Positions 44,751-57,720 of a DNA stretch of 64,000 nucleotides are shown here, piece after piece. Location of the stretch: contig OX578146.1 in NCBI GenBank assembly GCA_951213105.1, positions 54,273,069 through 54,337,068 of the forward strand, given 5' to 3'. Each line of letters begins with the position of its first letter. Within the stretch, counting starts at the first letter, position 1. Origin of the DNA: Amaurobius ferox. Lineage: Eukaryota; Arthropoda; Arachnida; Araneae; Amaurobiidae. Under the pieces are notes generated by a model. It was not told the DNA's origin. It saw only the letters and a program-made list of their open reading frames with translations, and ran no database searches. Both the position numbers and the translations under genes were made by a program.

Positions 44751-47700
44751 CTAGATAACAAAAAATTAAATAAATTAGCTAAATTACATTATTAGTGTCT
44801 CTTACAAATTTTTAATCTTGCCGAGGCAATAGATTGATCACAATTTTTAAATTATCCACGAGAGCATTACTTTAATAGTTTTTTAAAATGCAAATTTTTG
44901 TAGCGATTCCTGCTTATGTTCTAGAATTATATCATCCGAAATATATTTTTATATTTGCATAATTTATTAAATATTTTATTGATGTAATAATCTGAAATTA
45001 AAATAAACTTAAAAATAATCCAGATCCATAGCAAATCCATACGAGTTTGGCATTTGAATGGCATATATTCAATATATGGCTAAATTCCTAAATTGCACAG
45101 GTAAATTCGGATGTAAATAATCAACGACTAAGTTTTGCATTAGTCTATAAAAAGGGCATGTGTGGTAATATTGTGAACTGCTCGTCGCTGTTAACTTATG
45201 TTTTATTGTGTTCGATTCGAATATTTTAATTTATATATTTTTAAAATGTTTCTACCCAACCAATATCAGTTTCGATTAAAATGTTTCATTTCGAACTTTT
45301 ATACAATGCTATTAAGTTATATTCCAGATTGAATTCCACAACATTTTCATTTTATTTGGAGAGTATAAGCAAAATTAAATGGTCCTAGTTTGATATCTGA
45401 ATGAAACCTCAATTGATACGGTTTCTGAGATTACCGAGTAAAACGAAAAATAAATACTTGTGAGCAAATGTAAACTTTATAAGGACCCATTGACATTTGA
45501 TGGAAACTATCCTTAGTACAAAGGTTGACTACAACATTTAGAATGATGCGTGTAGCTAGCTGGAACAAATAGACACTTTGAAATGCTTCAATCTTGTGGT
45601 ATTAAATATCGAGTTGGGATGCATTTGTTGCCCAAATAATCCACACATTTCGTTTTGTAAATTTTGAGTAGTGTCCTTGTTCATGACTAAACATTGACAA
45701 AGTTAGCTTTCCAAATTTCCTAAAGCTGTGAATAATATTAACATTTCCCATAGGAACTCAAAAAGTGAACTGTTTCTGATTGATGCAGTTCAAAACTGGC
45801 TCACGACACTTCTGCTTTCTGGTGGAGAGTTTTGAAACTACTGAAATGGCACTACGTGGCCATATTTTCATTTCGACGATCCTCACTAATTCAAATATGT
45901 CATTAACTCAAAATTGTCATTTTTAGTATTTGTGACATTATTGCAGCCGAAATGCTATAGATTGCTTTTTATGGAGTCACTTTTTTTGCAGCCAGTGAGC
46001 TGAGATTATCGCGATCACTTTCTTTTGATATCATTTGCAGTCATATGTAGTTGTTCCAACTTTTTTACAGACATATTTAACGAGATGTCTTCCACTTTTG
46101 GGCAATTTGATCATGATCCACAAAATTCACATGTAAGAAACGAGTCTCGTATGAAGCCTTCAGTTTAGCCGCGAAAAGTGCTCTTTGCCTTTAGACTATT
46201 TTAGCAATGATCCTTAACAGATCAAAACACATGCTATTTGTTTTTAAAAAATGAACTGAATTAAATAACATTGCTACCTTCCCTACACATAATGTATAGG
46301 TAGAGCATTTTGACGATTTCGAAAATGAGACGAAAGAGCCACGTTTTAAGCATCTCTGAACTGGAATCTAACGTCTTACGTTTTCATAGCGATGATTGCT
46401 TGTGTGTGTGTGTGTCCAGAACTCCGGGTGCAATATTTCACGAACGAATTAGTTTTGAAGACAATTTGGTACAATTATGCAATCTGCGAACCCCGGATCC
46501 CTATTGCTTTTAAACGTAATCAAATGCCGTAATCCATGCTCTTCTCTTATAATTTTCAAATGGAATTTTGTAAAAATTAAAATTAAGGCTTCAAGAATGG
46601 CAAATTATCATTTCTTGAATAATTTCTCATTTGAAAAAGAATGACAAACTAAAATGTAGAATGGACTATTATATATTGCACGATTCGAATGAAGTCTCTT
46701 AAAATATAATTAAAAAATCCCAATCTTTAATAGCATTACATAAATCGTTTCATACGCATTTTTTGTTACAAAACAAATGACTCTAACTTTTGGACGCTAA
46801 CATAAACCGATCTTTATGTATTCTACGTAACAAGTATTATCAAATATATTCACGTTCGTTCCATTGGCATGGAACAAATCTGTTACAATTCTTCTGGATC
46901 GAGAGAGTTCCATATGAGATACGATACTTTATGCAATAGTTTTGGGAGCCAAAGAATTCGCCAATATTAATCTATTTCACAGAAAATTAAATCCCAGTTG
47001 CTTGTTGATAATTTTTCACACGAATTTGAGCAAGACATTGCTTTAATTATACAGATTCAAAAGCGCTAAATTCAAATTTACGCAATGTTAATTCATTGCC
47101 AATATTTTTGTGCAGTAGGTCTTTCGTTTTGCATTTTTGAAAGTAAAGCCACCCGCTTTACGTATGGAAAATTATGTGCTGGTCACGTATTTCAATAAAA
47201 TTCATTTGGTTGGTGAAATTGTGCCATTCATAATATTATTCGTCGCTTGTTGAGATGTTTTATACCAATATGAATCAGTTTGTAAACTTCTTGGTGTTTG
47301 ATAATCTATTATTTGCGACCTGTATTACTACGATTTAGTTTATTTCGTATTTTGAATTTGTTTTGCAAACCCTATTGTTTTTAAACTTTTGCAGAGTTGC
47401 GTATATTTAGAGCATATAGATGAATTTTTTGTTGTTATCGCCCGTTCCAAGGCTTCAAAAATGAAACGCTCCTGCCAATAATGTGCAAATATCTTTTATA
47501 TATCAATGGCCATCGCTGAGCGATGCTTCAATACTGCATTATTATTGTTCCTATTATATTGATACATTAATCGCATTAACGACAATATTATGATAGATAT
47601 TTTTTACCTGTGTAAAATACTCGGCTCCGTATAGACACTATCATTTCGACGTCATTATCACGATCTAAATAATTTCAGTTTCTTAATTTTGAGGTATTAA

Positions 47701-48352
47701 ATTATTGAATTTGCAGTTTTAAATAATTCCAAAAAGGAATCTTAAATATTTCGAGGAAGTCCGCCTCGGAATAGCAAACAAAGTATACAAATAATTTAAG
47801 TGCTAAATTTGCTGCCTTATAATATATTGAATTATAAAATTTTGAATTTATTAATAAGAATTACTGCAGCGATTAACACTGTATTAATTGGCAGCACTAT
47901 CTAGATTTGTTTTATGGCGGCTGATTCATTTATGATAAAATTAATATGATGAAATTAGTTTTGAGTTTACTATTTGGATTTATTTCAAAAATACATATAT
48001 CCCGCTTTATAATATATAATTTACTTTATAATTCTCTTACTTAATCTCCTCCTTTTATAATTTTTTAATTAAAAATTAACCGCTTGGTGACCGTTCCGTA
48101 GTATGCTACAGTAAGGGGAGATTCAATTTAAACACGTAACATGCTCTATAATATTAATGCCTGTATATAAAAATACTCTGGCGTCTTCCTCAGGTTTCTC
48201 TAAGAATTTAACAATTAGACGTTTTTACCAATAATGTGCAAATATCCATGAGCTATAATACAAAGCTGAATACCTGTATATAGAATCTTAACACTTACTG
48301 TATCGATGAGATAATATTTTATATAATCTATTGGAAAAAATAGATATCTTAC
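44751..48352 (-). other. Intron of the BTB gene (about 3.6 kb)
   Basis: Donor AAAAA|GTAAGAT at 48352 and acceptor TATCTAG| at 44751 (or the next AG, 44745). The split codon is A+AT or A+AC, Asn in both cases. The intron hosts a diverged family A copy at 46271-47200. The rest is AT-rich without other recognised genes. Confidence 0.75.
46271..47200 (+). repeat. Family A repeat, old diverged copy in the BTB intron
   Basis: Start CCTTCCCTACACATAATGTA with pairing GTAGAG, then GAAAGAGCCACGTTTTAAGC and a (TG)n tract at 46399-46414, TCACGAACGAATTAG, and end TATGGAAAATTATGTGCTGG. Much more diverged than the other copies and in the opposite orientation to the gene. Confidence 0.72.
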
Positions 48353-48575
48353 TTTTTAGATCATAGATATTGCCGCGGGCACTACTTTGGTCATTATTCT
48401 GAGCAAAACTGCTTGATGGTCCTGCCATGACATAAGTTTGGTCATTATTCCGAGAGAAACTACTTGACGGTCCAACAAACACACGATAACTTTGGCTAGA
48501 ATCCATGCCCGCCATCAGACTATTGTACAGACTCAAAAGTAGACAACACTGGATCACAAGGTCAATGTGCAGAAC
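48353..48575 (-). CDS. Upstream exon of the BTB gene: end of MATH-like domain and linker
   Basis: Bounded by acceptor CGCACGATTCAG| and donor A|GTAAGAT; 74 codons plus one base, so the phase fits the 3' exon. It starts VLHIDLVIQCCLLLS, which resembles the last strand of the MATH domain in SPOP-like proteins (LLPDDKLTLFCEV in human SPOP). An unusual linker follows with two tandem near-copies of about 17 residues (GPSSSFSRNNDQ and GPSSSFAQNNDQ), and the exon ends GNIYDLK, leading into the BTB lead helix. I do not see the earlier MATH exons; they may lie at higher coordinates or be too diverged to read by eye. Alternatively the protein could start at Met in LMAGMDSS and lack MATH. Confidence 0.65.
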
Positions 48576-49477
48576 CTGAATCGTGCGAAAATATAGATCA
48601 GGAAACAAAAATGTAATATAGTAATCACATTATATTAGCTACGATTACACTGTAAAACATTTTGCAACCGTTGCTCATTTTTTGTAGTTACCGTGTTGAT
48701 AATTTCGGTAAACTAACAGAAAAGCAGCAAATGCATGCGTTCATGAGAATTCCAGCTTTATTTTTGAAATATTCAGCTAATTATAGTCTGCCGAAGCGTT
48801 ATTTGAGTTTTTAGATATATATTATTATAACTGTCGAGAAACTTACATGTCATAGTTCGTTATGTCATAACGACAGCAGATTCCCCTGAAGCTTTCAGTA
48901 ATATGCTTGCAAATGTTTTACAGTGTTATACACTGTAAAAGTAAATTTTTTTACAGTGTATAGTAATGGATTTCTAATCGTCCATTCTAAAAATACATTT
49001 ACATGCTCGAAATATATACGCAGTTTTACCTTATGCCGTTTACTTTTTATCCCGGAAAATCAATTATTTTCTTTGGAAATATATTGGTTAAATTGAAACT
49101 AAAAATGGATTTTTGAAGTTTTAAAGAATGCATAGAAAATTAATTTTTATCACGGTGTGTTATATCAAAACAGTGCGATTTTACTGCACAACAATTCTAA
49201 ATTTTTAAATTCATAAAACGATTTTTAGGTTCGGATTCTCAGATCGTTCCGATATTCGAGGTTTGCATTTCTGGACACCTACGATATATATATATATATT
49301 AAAGTATATTTTGGATAATATTGCTGTGTACATTTTAGATTTATTACAATATAAGTAAAAATATGAGAGTGTTCAAAATGTAGCCATTACAGTTTTTGAA
49401 ATGTTAGTCTAGTAAATAAACAATGTTTTCTGAAGGAATTATTTCCTTTATTCTATACTATTTCTCATTTTCGCTTT
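48576..49477. other. Unassigned sequence upstream of the BTB exon
   Basis: AT-rich. It should hold intron or promoter sequence of the BTB gene. A TTACACTGTAAAA-type inverted motif recurs near 48648 and 48926-48957. No exon could be recognised. Confidence 0.4.
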
Positions 49478-49850
49478 TTTATACTACTTAATATAGTTTA
49501 GATGAATCTATTGTTTTTCCGATCGTCTTAAATTTCGAGATATTGATGTCAACATATGCTTTAGGTATCCCTGAACACGTTTAGAACATTTTCAGACGGA
49601 TATCTATCAGTCTATCGTTTGGTGTCTATGGTCCATCTCTTGTGCACACGAGTGCTGCCCTAAATATCAATGGATTTTCACAAAATTTTTTATCAAGTTT
49701 TGTTAACGAAAAATCTAGAATTAGAAATTTTAAAATTCGATAGAAATTTTATATTTTCCTTAACAGGGCAGCATAGGACACAATTTGACATAATTATGCA
49801 TAAAATCAGTTATGTATGGCTACAAAGATCACGAAACTTTTGAGTTTCAG
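49478..49850 (+). repeat. Family H repeat, copy 2
   Basis: Matches 30575-30985: TTTATACTACTTAATATAG, TTCGAGATATTGATGTCAAC, ATCCCTGAACACGTTTAG, AATGGATTTTCACAAAA, AAAAATCTAGAATTAGAAAT, and a common end near GCATAAAATCAGTTATG. Confidence 0.72.
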
Positions 49851-50600
49851 TCATTATAGTGAAAAATAGCAAGGCTACAATGTGTTCGTGCAGTTAATAG
49901 CCCCATCACCCGCAGGAGGTACACTACCAAACTGGGTGTCAAAAGATTTTTTAAAGCATTTTCAAATGAATGATAAAATACTTTGTGATAATTTATATCA
50001 AAGATGCAGATCTTTTTAAAAAATAGCCACAAGCTATTTAAATGGTTTTTGGTGTGGGAAGGTAGAGTTGAACAACACCAGTCAATTTCAAATTTGGGAC
50101 TACGCAAAACAGCATAAATAAAATATCACATTTGACAACAAAACAACCCTGGAATCCGTAGATTCCAGACACAAAATTCGATGCGTCATGCACGTGACTT
50201 TTACTACTAACGAAATTATTTCAGATAAAAAATGCCAAAAATTGTACAGTTTCTTCAATTTTATCCTGCTAAAGTCTATAGTCTTCTTGTAATGGCTAAT
50301 AGGCATACAGAATGCAATTTGAATTCTTTTATTGCGTCGGTATATATTAATGAGCTCATTGTGGTAGAAAATAAAATCTCGCATAAATCGAAAACTGTGC
50401 GAGATTATTCCATTGCAATAGTATCTAAATGACTGAATGCACTTGCAAGATGTATAATCATTTAAAATGTCATTTGAAAGCGAATTGGAAACCATGCTGT
50501 CAAGCGCTTAAACGGGAAACCAGTCAAGAAATGCCTGCAATAGGAGCGCAGTCCACACTTTGAAGATACCCGTACGCATGTTCTGCCAGGTTGAAGTTTA
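49851..50600 (+). pseudogene. Broken coding remnant of unknown family
   Basis: The plus strand reads in protein-like pieces separated by stops and frame changes: LIAPSPAGGTLPNWVSKDFL, HFQMNDKILCDNLYQRC, NGFWCGKVELNNTSQFQIWD, then in other frames FIASVYINELIVVENKISHK and CNRSAVHTLKIPVRMFC. Order and composition suggest an old coding sequence, perhaps of a DNA transposon, but I recognise no catalytic motif. The opposite-strand frames at 49847-50107 and 50100-50495 could instead be the real ones; I consider that less likely. Confidence 0.3.
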
Positions 50601-51880
50601 AATTTGGACCAACATGGTTTGAAGTTTAAATTAGACCAAAACGTAGAATATCTCAAAGATAGGATATTTTTAAACATGTTGGAACTCGCTTTAGAATGAA
50701 ATAAAAATACCAAACATGAAATTTTCACGCAACTTCATGTCATTTTCTACATTAAATAAACAAATATTTAGAGTTCCTCCTGACCCATATTCTCGAAGTG
50801 GTTTTGTTTACCGATTAAGCGTAAATGCATCATTAGTAGCACTGAATTAGAAAGTCCCTATATTTTTTCGCAAAATTACAGAACACAGCAAGCTAGCTTG
50901 CTGTTATTGTAGGTATTGGCTATTCCACGCTTTTGAGTGCATAGAAAACGTAAAATAGGTGTATAAATTTTCAAAAATGTTTTAGCAAAATCATTTTTGA
51001 CCAAAATTCTAAAAAAGAAAACGTGATATTTACCAAAGAATTTTAAAATTAAAAAAAAGTAGATAATAGTTGCATTTCGAAACTAACGAGTTCATAAATA
51101 CGAAAAACAGGAAATAACAAATTACCGCCATTTTCGTATGAACACGGTTATTTAAATATCGAGCACATTTGAACTGAATACGAGTATTCGGGATGCCGAT
51201 ATTGAACATCTATCGGTAAATACGCCCATTATCGGTAAATCCGGTTAAAAGACCGAATTGTCTAGTTAAACTTAACTATTCTTATAACGAGATTATTTTC
51301 AATTCATTTTATTGCGATTTCTAATCAGTAATTTCGAGTGGGATTTTCCACAAGATGTTTAAGAGAAATACATTCGTGGGAAATGTTTATGAGAAATACA
51401 GTCGTCGACGGGAAATGAAGGCAGATTTTAACCGTCGTTGACTTGTTGAAACTGACATGAAATAGCAATGCCAAGATTTGCTATTGCACGAAATATGCTC
51501 TCAAACTTTAGTTATAAATCATAACAACTAAAAGAGAGAAATGTAATAAAATATTATCTTACTGAAGCCACTGGACTTGGAAAATGCTAAAGATCTGCGA
51601 TATAAAATTTATCGCCTTGAATTAAGGCTAACTGTCGTTTGATTATTTTATCGAACTTCAACAGGGGAATTCCCTCTTCTGACAGGGATTCTCTTCGCGT
51701 TCTCTAATATAGGGTAGTGCCCTTTCCCGATCAGCCAATCATGAGTTGTAAATTCGTAACATCATGAAGCAGACGTGTTGGTAGATTTGAATAAAAAAAA
51801 CCGCATAACTGTAAATTATAATATAGCTGAAGCCGTTTTTGTATTAACAACAACAAAAAAAATCATTTATTTACACATAA
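50601..51880. other. Unassigned AT-rich DNA
   Basis: Nothing assignable. Confidence 0.45.
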
Positions 51881-51881
51881 A

Positions 51882-52854
51882 AAAAATATGATGAGGGCAA
51901 CACATGACTTTTCTTATATAATGTAATGAATTTACTACTTTTACAGTAAAAAAAATAGGTTTTTCTTATAGTAGATACGAATATCCTTTCCAAGATATTG
52001 AATTTTCGACAATTAGTCGTCATTTTCATTGATTTAGCATCATTTTTATCCATTTGGCGAGATTTTAGTTAATTTGGCAACATTTCAAAAGGTCGCCAAG
52101 TTGGCGACATTCCGCCAAATTTGTCGCCAAAATCTGGCCAAGGGTTATGGGTGAGGAACTAAGTAATTCTTACAGAAGACAAATGACTATTGGCGTTCAA
52201 ATACAAAAGTATTACTCAAAGTATCTTTTTCCATGAATGGAACGAGCTAGATCCACGAGAAGGATGTCACCCAATTTATCGCATGGTATTACATATGAAA
52301 AGTGAACATTTTTCTCAATAGAAAATATTTTTTTTTATTTTATATGACTTTTTGATAGTTTTTTTGAAAAATCTGCAATATCTCGAGAACGGTTTGTGTT
52401 AGTGTTCTAAAATTTATGCCAATCGTTTTCTAATGAAAAACTACATAAGAAATGTCTATTTGTGTAACTTTATTGGTGGTTTTGATTTTTTGACGATTTT
52501 TTCAAAATTTTATTCGAAAATTTAGGGGAGTTCTGAACATTCGATTGCATATAAAAACAATAAGCTTCCAGTGTTTACGGATTGTGATTTTTGTACCAAA
52601 TTTGGTTCAAATCGGTCCATTCGTTCGTCAGTTATCGTCTCCACAGTCTCACTGACACACACACACACATACTTTCACACACACACACACACACACACAT
52701 ACTTTCACACACACACACACACACAGACATCACTTCAAAAATGTTTGATTCGTGATCAGGGATGCTTGAAACGTGCTCTCCCGTCGAAAACTCGAATTCG
52801 AATTTTCAACCCTGTCACAATACTTTCCTTATACATTATGTATATAAGGAAAGT
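51882..52854 (-). repeat. Family A repeat, copy A5
   Basis: Complete on the minus strand. Start palindrome at 52822-52854, (TG)n with GAAAGTATG interruptions at 52653-52730, GCCAA module at about 52050-52140, tail at 51882-51915. Confidence 0.92.
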
Positions 52855-52931
52855 AATTAAACATATATTTCGTCAAGTATCTCTGATAATACTATAATTT
52901 TCCTTTTCAACCAGTATATATATATAAAAAT

Positions 52932-52958
52932 ATACTATGTGATCAAAAGTATCCGGAC
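52932..52958. repeat. Tc1-like terminal repeat motif
   Basis: TGTGATCAAAAGTATCCGGA then CACTTTGG resembles the ends of many Tc1-like transposons. A similar motif (TGATTAAAAGTCTCTGAACA) lies at the centre of the adjacent palindrome near 53676. Confidence 0.5.
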
Positions 52959-53074
52959 ACTTTGGATGTTAGAATGTTTTTCGAATTTCTAAAAAATACT
53001 TGGCGAAGTGTTCTGTAGCTTTGGCGATGTGAAAAACATGCTTGAAGGCACACTTTCCATTAAAGTTTCGGTGA

Positions 53075-54312
53075 CTTGTGTATTTAAGGGACAATCAAGA
53101 TATTGTAAAGAGGGAAAATATATTTGATCACCCTGCATCATAAAAAGCTGGAAATGATTTGTAACTTTCACAAAATTGTTAACTAGCTTTGTTCAATTTG
53201 CATAAGCATTTTCGTAAAACAAAAACGTATATTCACGAAGATATAATGGTTTCTTTAAAAAAAAAAATGTTACATGTTTTTTGCTTACAATATCAATGGT
53301 TTCCATCAAATTTTACGAAACTTACAGAACATTTGTCAACGTCCAAGAAAAACATTATACTTCAATTGAAAATTAAAGCATTGAATAAACGATGAGATAT
53401 AAGCATTTGAAGAAACGAAGTTTTTACTGCGCAGGCGCGAAACATAGCAATAGTTTTCTTTTATGATTTTGCAGTGAATACTGTAGGGCAACTTCTATAA
53501 AAAATCTACTGGAATATCGTGAAAATTGACAAAGATATCGACGATATAGTGATCAGTTTTTCTCTGACTCTCTGATACTACCTGGATGATAAGAGGGTTT
53601 CCATAAATTGACACTTTACAAATTCATCGGACACCCGTATTCTGAAAATGAACTAGTCCAATTTTATGCAAATAATGATTAAAAGTCTCTGAACACCCCT
53701 GATCATTATTTGCATAAAATTGGACTACTTCATTTTCAGAACAAGGGGTGTCCGATAAATTTGTAGAATGTCAATTTGTGGAAAACCCCTTATCATCCAT
53801 GTACTTTCAGAGTGTCAGAGAAAATCTGATCACTATATCATCGATATCTTTGTTAATTTTCACGATATTCCAGTAGATTTTTTATAGAAGTTGCCCTACA
53901 GTATTCACTACAAAGTCATGAAAGAAAACTATTGCTATGTTTCGCGCCTGCACAGTAAAACTTAGTTTCTTCAAATGCTTACATCTCATCGTATATTCGA
54001 AGCTTTAATTTTCAATTGAAGTATAATATTTTCCTTGGACGTTGCCAAATGTTCTGCAAGTTTCGTAAAATTTGATTGAAACCTATGGATATTGATATTG
54101 TAAGCAAAAAACGTGTAACATTTTTTTTAAAGAAACGTTTATATCTTTATGAATATACGTGTTTGTTTTACGAAACTGCTTATACACATTGAACAAAGCT
54201 AGTTAAGTATTTTGTGGAAGTTTCAAATCATTTTCAGATTTTTATGATACAGGGTGATTAAATATATTTTCCCCCTTTTTCAATATCTTTGTGGTCCCCT
54301 AAATGCACTAGA
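53075..54312. mobile_element. 1.2-kb palindromic (foldback) element
   Basis: Two arms of about 600 bp (53075-53680 and 53695-54312) are reverse complements. Matching landmarks include AGATATTGTAAAGAGGGAAA / TTTTCCCCCTTTTTCAATAT, GCGCAGGCGCGAAACATAGC / GCTATGTTTCGCGCCTGC, and TAGTCCAATTTTATGCAAAT / ATTTGCATAAAATTGGACTA at the centre. Arms look clearly diverged but collinear throughout. Tc1-like end motifs at the centre and at 52932 suggest descent from Tc1-type ends. No transposase is present. Confidence 0.85.
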
Positions 54313-54324
54313 TACACAATTATT

Positions 54325-55349
54325 ACTTTCCTTATTACATAATGTATAAGGAAAGTATGGTGACGGGGTCGAGAATTCGAATTCGAGTTTTCGACGGGAG
54401 AGCACGTTTCAAGCATCCCTGATCACGAATCAAACATTTTTGAAGTGATGTCTGTGTGTGTGTGAAAGTATGTGTGTGTGTGTGTGTGAAAGTATGTGTG
54501 TGTGTGTGTGAAAGTATGTGTGTGTGTGTGTGAAAGTATGTGTGTGTGCGTGTGTGTGTGTGTGAAAGTATGTGTGTATGTGTGTGTCAGTGAGCCTTTG
54601 GAGACGATAACTGACGAACGAATGGACCGATTCGAACGAAATTTGGTACAAAAATCACAATCTGCCCTATTGTTTTTCTACGCAATCGGATGTTTAGAAC
54701 CTGCCTAAATTTTCGAGTGAAATTTTGAAAAAATCGTCAAAAAATCAAAATCGCTAATAAAGTTACGTAAATAGACATATCTTATGTAATTTTTCATTAG
54801 AAAACGATTGACATAAATGTTAGAACGCTATCATGAACCGTTCTTGAGATATTGAACATTTTTCAAAAAAATTATCAAAAAGTCACATAAAATAAAAAAA
54901 ATATTTCCTCTTAAGAAACATGTTCACTTTTCATATGTAATACCATGCGATAAATTGGGTGACATCATTTTCGTGGATCTAGGTCTTTCCATTCATGAAA
55001 AAATATACTTTGAGTAATACTTTTGTATTTGAACGCCAATAGTCATTTATCTGCTGTAAGAATAACTTATTTCTTCGTCCATAACGCTTGGCGAGATTTT
55101 GGCGACGAATTTGGCGGAATGTCGCCAACTTGGCAACTTTTTGAAATGTTGCCAAATTAACGAAAATCTCGCCAAATGGATAAAAATGACGCTAAATCAA
55201 TGAAAATGACTCCTAATTGTCGAAAATTCAATATCTTGGAAAGAATATAAGTATCTACTGTAAGTAAAACCGATATTTTTTACTCTAAAAGTAGTAAATT
55301 CATTACATTATATAAGGAAAGTCATGTGTTGCCTACATCAGATTTTTTT
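54325..55349 (+). repeat. Family A repeat, copy A6
   Basis: Complete. Its (TG)n tract (54450-54588) is expanded into five blocks separated by GAAAGTATG. GCCAA module at 55080-55190; tail ends CATGTGTTGCCTACATCAG. Confidence 0.93.
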
Positions 55350-55459
55350 ACATGGAGCTTACACCGCAACACTCCTTGCAGAAATGTGCAGGAAACTGAT
55401 GAAAATATGTGGAATATGCATGTACATCACATTTTCTGACCCGATAACCTTATAAGTCA

Positions 55460-55688
55460 TTAATTTTTCTCCCGGTCAAATGACCGGTCGGGGTAGATAG
55501 CGGTAGACTATGTATCTTTATCATATAAACACAAGAAGAAGAAAAGTAAAAATTGTAAAATTGATTGTATACATTTCACAGAAAAAATCATGAAGTCAAG
55601 AGAGAAAAAGCGATTACATTAAATGCGAATTTTCTAATCAAAAGTTCAGAACCGGTCATTTGACCGATCATGGTACGTTTAGTGTTAA
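55460..55688. mobile_element. Possible small TTAA-flanked MITE
   Basis: CCCGGTCAAATGACCGGTCG at 55471 is inverted as AACCGGTCATTTGACCGATC at 55650, and TTAA tetranucleotides stand at 55460-55463 and 55685-55688. TTAA flanks suit piggyBac-type elements, but the repeats do not start exactly at TTAA, so this is tentative. Confidence 0.35.
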
Positions 55689-55769
55689 ATGCACTATGTG
55701 TTGCATGGAAAGTAAAAATAGCATTTTGAAGGTAGGATGAAGGCAATTATTAGTTATTAGTTAATTATT

Positions 55770-56793
55770 ACTTTCCTTACATAAAATAATGAATAAGGAA
55801 AGTATTGTGACGGGGTCGAAAATTCGAATTCCAGATTTCGACGGGAGAGCACGTTTCAAGCATCCCTGATCACGAATCAAACATTTTTGAAGTGATGTTG
55901 GTGTGTGTGTGTGTGTGTGTGTGAAAGTATGTGTGTGTGTGTGTGTGTGTGAGTGAGTCTGTGGAGGCGATAACTGACGAACGAATGGACCGATTTGAAC
56001 CATATTTGGTACAAAAATCCCAATCCGTAAACACTGGAAGCCTATTGCTTTTATACGCAATCGAATGTTTAGAACCCCTCTAAATTTTCGAATGAAATTT
56101 TGAAAAAATCGTCAAAAAATTAAAACCACTAATAAAGTTAGGCAAATAGACATTTCTTATGTAATGTTTCATTAGAAAACGATTGGCATAAATTTTAGAA
56201 CGCTAACGCAAACCGTTCTCGAGATATTACACATTTTTCAAAAAAATTATCAAAGAGTCATATGAAATGAAAAAAAAATATTTCCTATTGAGAAACATGT
56301 TCACTTTTCATATGTAATACCATACGATAAATTGGGTGACATCATTCTCGTGGATCTTGCTCGTTCCATTCATGATAAAATATACTTTGAGTAATACTTT
56401 TGTATTTGAACGCCAATAGTCATTTGTCTGCTGTAAGAATAACTTATTTCTTCATCCATAACGCTCGGCGAGATTTTGGCGATGAATTTGGCGGAATGTC
56501 GCCAACTTGGTGACTCTTTGAAATGTTGCCAAATTAACGAAAATCTCGCCAAATGGATAAAAATGACGCTAAATCAATAAAAATGTCGACTAATTGTCGA
56601 AAATTCAATATCTTGGAAAGAATATTAGTATCTACTATAAGAAAAACCTATTTTTTTACTGTAAAAGTAGTAAATTCATTACATTATATAAGGAAAGTCA
56701 TGTGTTGCCCACATCAGATTTTTTTTTACTGTAAAAGTAGTAAATTCATTGCATTATATAAGGAAAGTCATGTTCTGCCCACATCAGATTTTT
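55770..56793 (+). repeat. Family A repeat, copy A7, with doubled terminal module
   Basis: Complete. (TG)n with one GAAAGTATG interruption at 55900-55950. The terminal module occurs twice, at about 56652-56722 and 56723-56793. Confidence 0.93.
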
Positions 56794-57720
56794 AGTTATA
56801 TTATTTTATTAATTTATATCTATGGTATCGTAGAAGAAAGTTCATTCATGTTAATTGTATTTAGTTAAATAATATATAATAAATCATCAGAAAAACTTTA
56901 ACCTTTTTTTCAATATCATGATGAGAATTCCCATTTATTTACAGATTATTTTTCAGGAATAAAGCTAATCCTACAGATTCTTCCCCAATTTGGGATTAGT
57001 AAAAACACAAAATGGATATTCTTTCTTAATTCGTCGGTAGAAATAATCAACTGCAATTTCTTATGAAGCTATATCGATTAAAACCATTTTTACGATGCTG
57101 ATCAGACGATATTTTATTACATTTAGAATGAAACAAAAAACATCATCTTCCGCTCTGTTTGGAGGAATTTTTTTTATATATAGGTTATATATAGGTTTTT
57201 TTATACATAAATTATTGGGGAGTTTGTTTTTCTCATAGTTTACCATTAATTAAAATGCAGGTGCAATTTAATTTCGAAAAATTTGATTTGTAATTTTTAT
57301 CCCACAAAATTGGATAATTTAAATACTTTTATACATATTATGCTTTTAAATTTAAGTAAAATTAAGAGTTTTTCAGGCTAGTTGTATTTTTATCATAGTG
57401 TTCTACAGATTATTATTATATTGTTCTGTACTTGTTATTATATTAGTTTTGTAGAATATAAGGACTTATTAAACTTTTCATAAATATCATGCATGTTAAC
57501 ATGTTTGAGAAATATTGGAAGTATGATACATAAATTTATCTCATGGAAACTTCGGGCAGCAAAAATGGAACTCGAAATTCAAGCTCGATAATTAAATTGG
57601 AATGACCAATAATAAAATTAATCAGACTAAATGACTTCAAAAATTTCAGATTACAGTGATATTTGAATTTTTTCTGTACGCCACATATACTCGCTGTTGC
57701 AAAAAAATACATGCACCCAT
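56794..57720. other. Unassigned AT-rich DNA
   Basis: A small GGTTATATATAGGTTTTTTTA direct repeat lies near 57183-57205. No gene seen. Confidence 0.45.
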
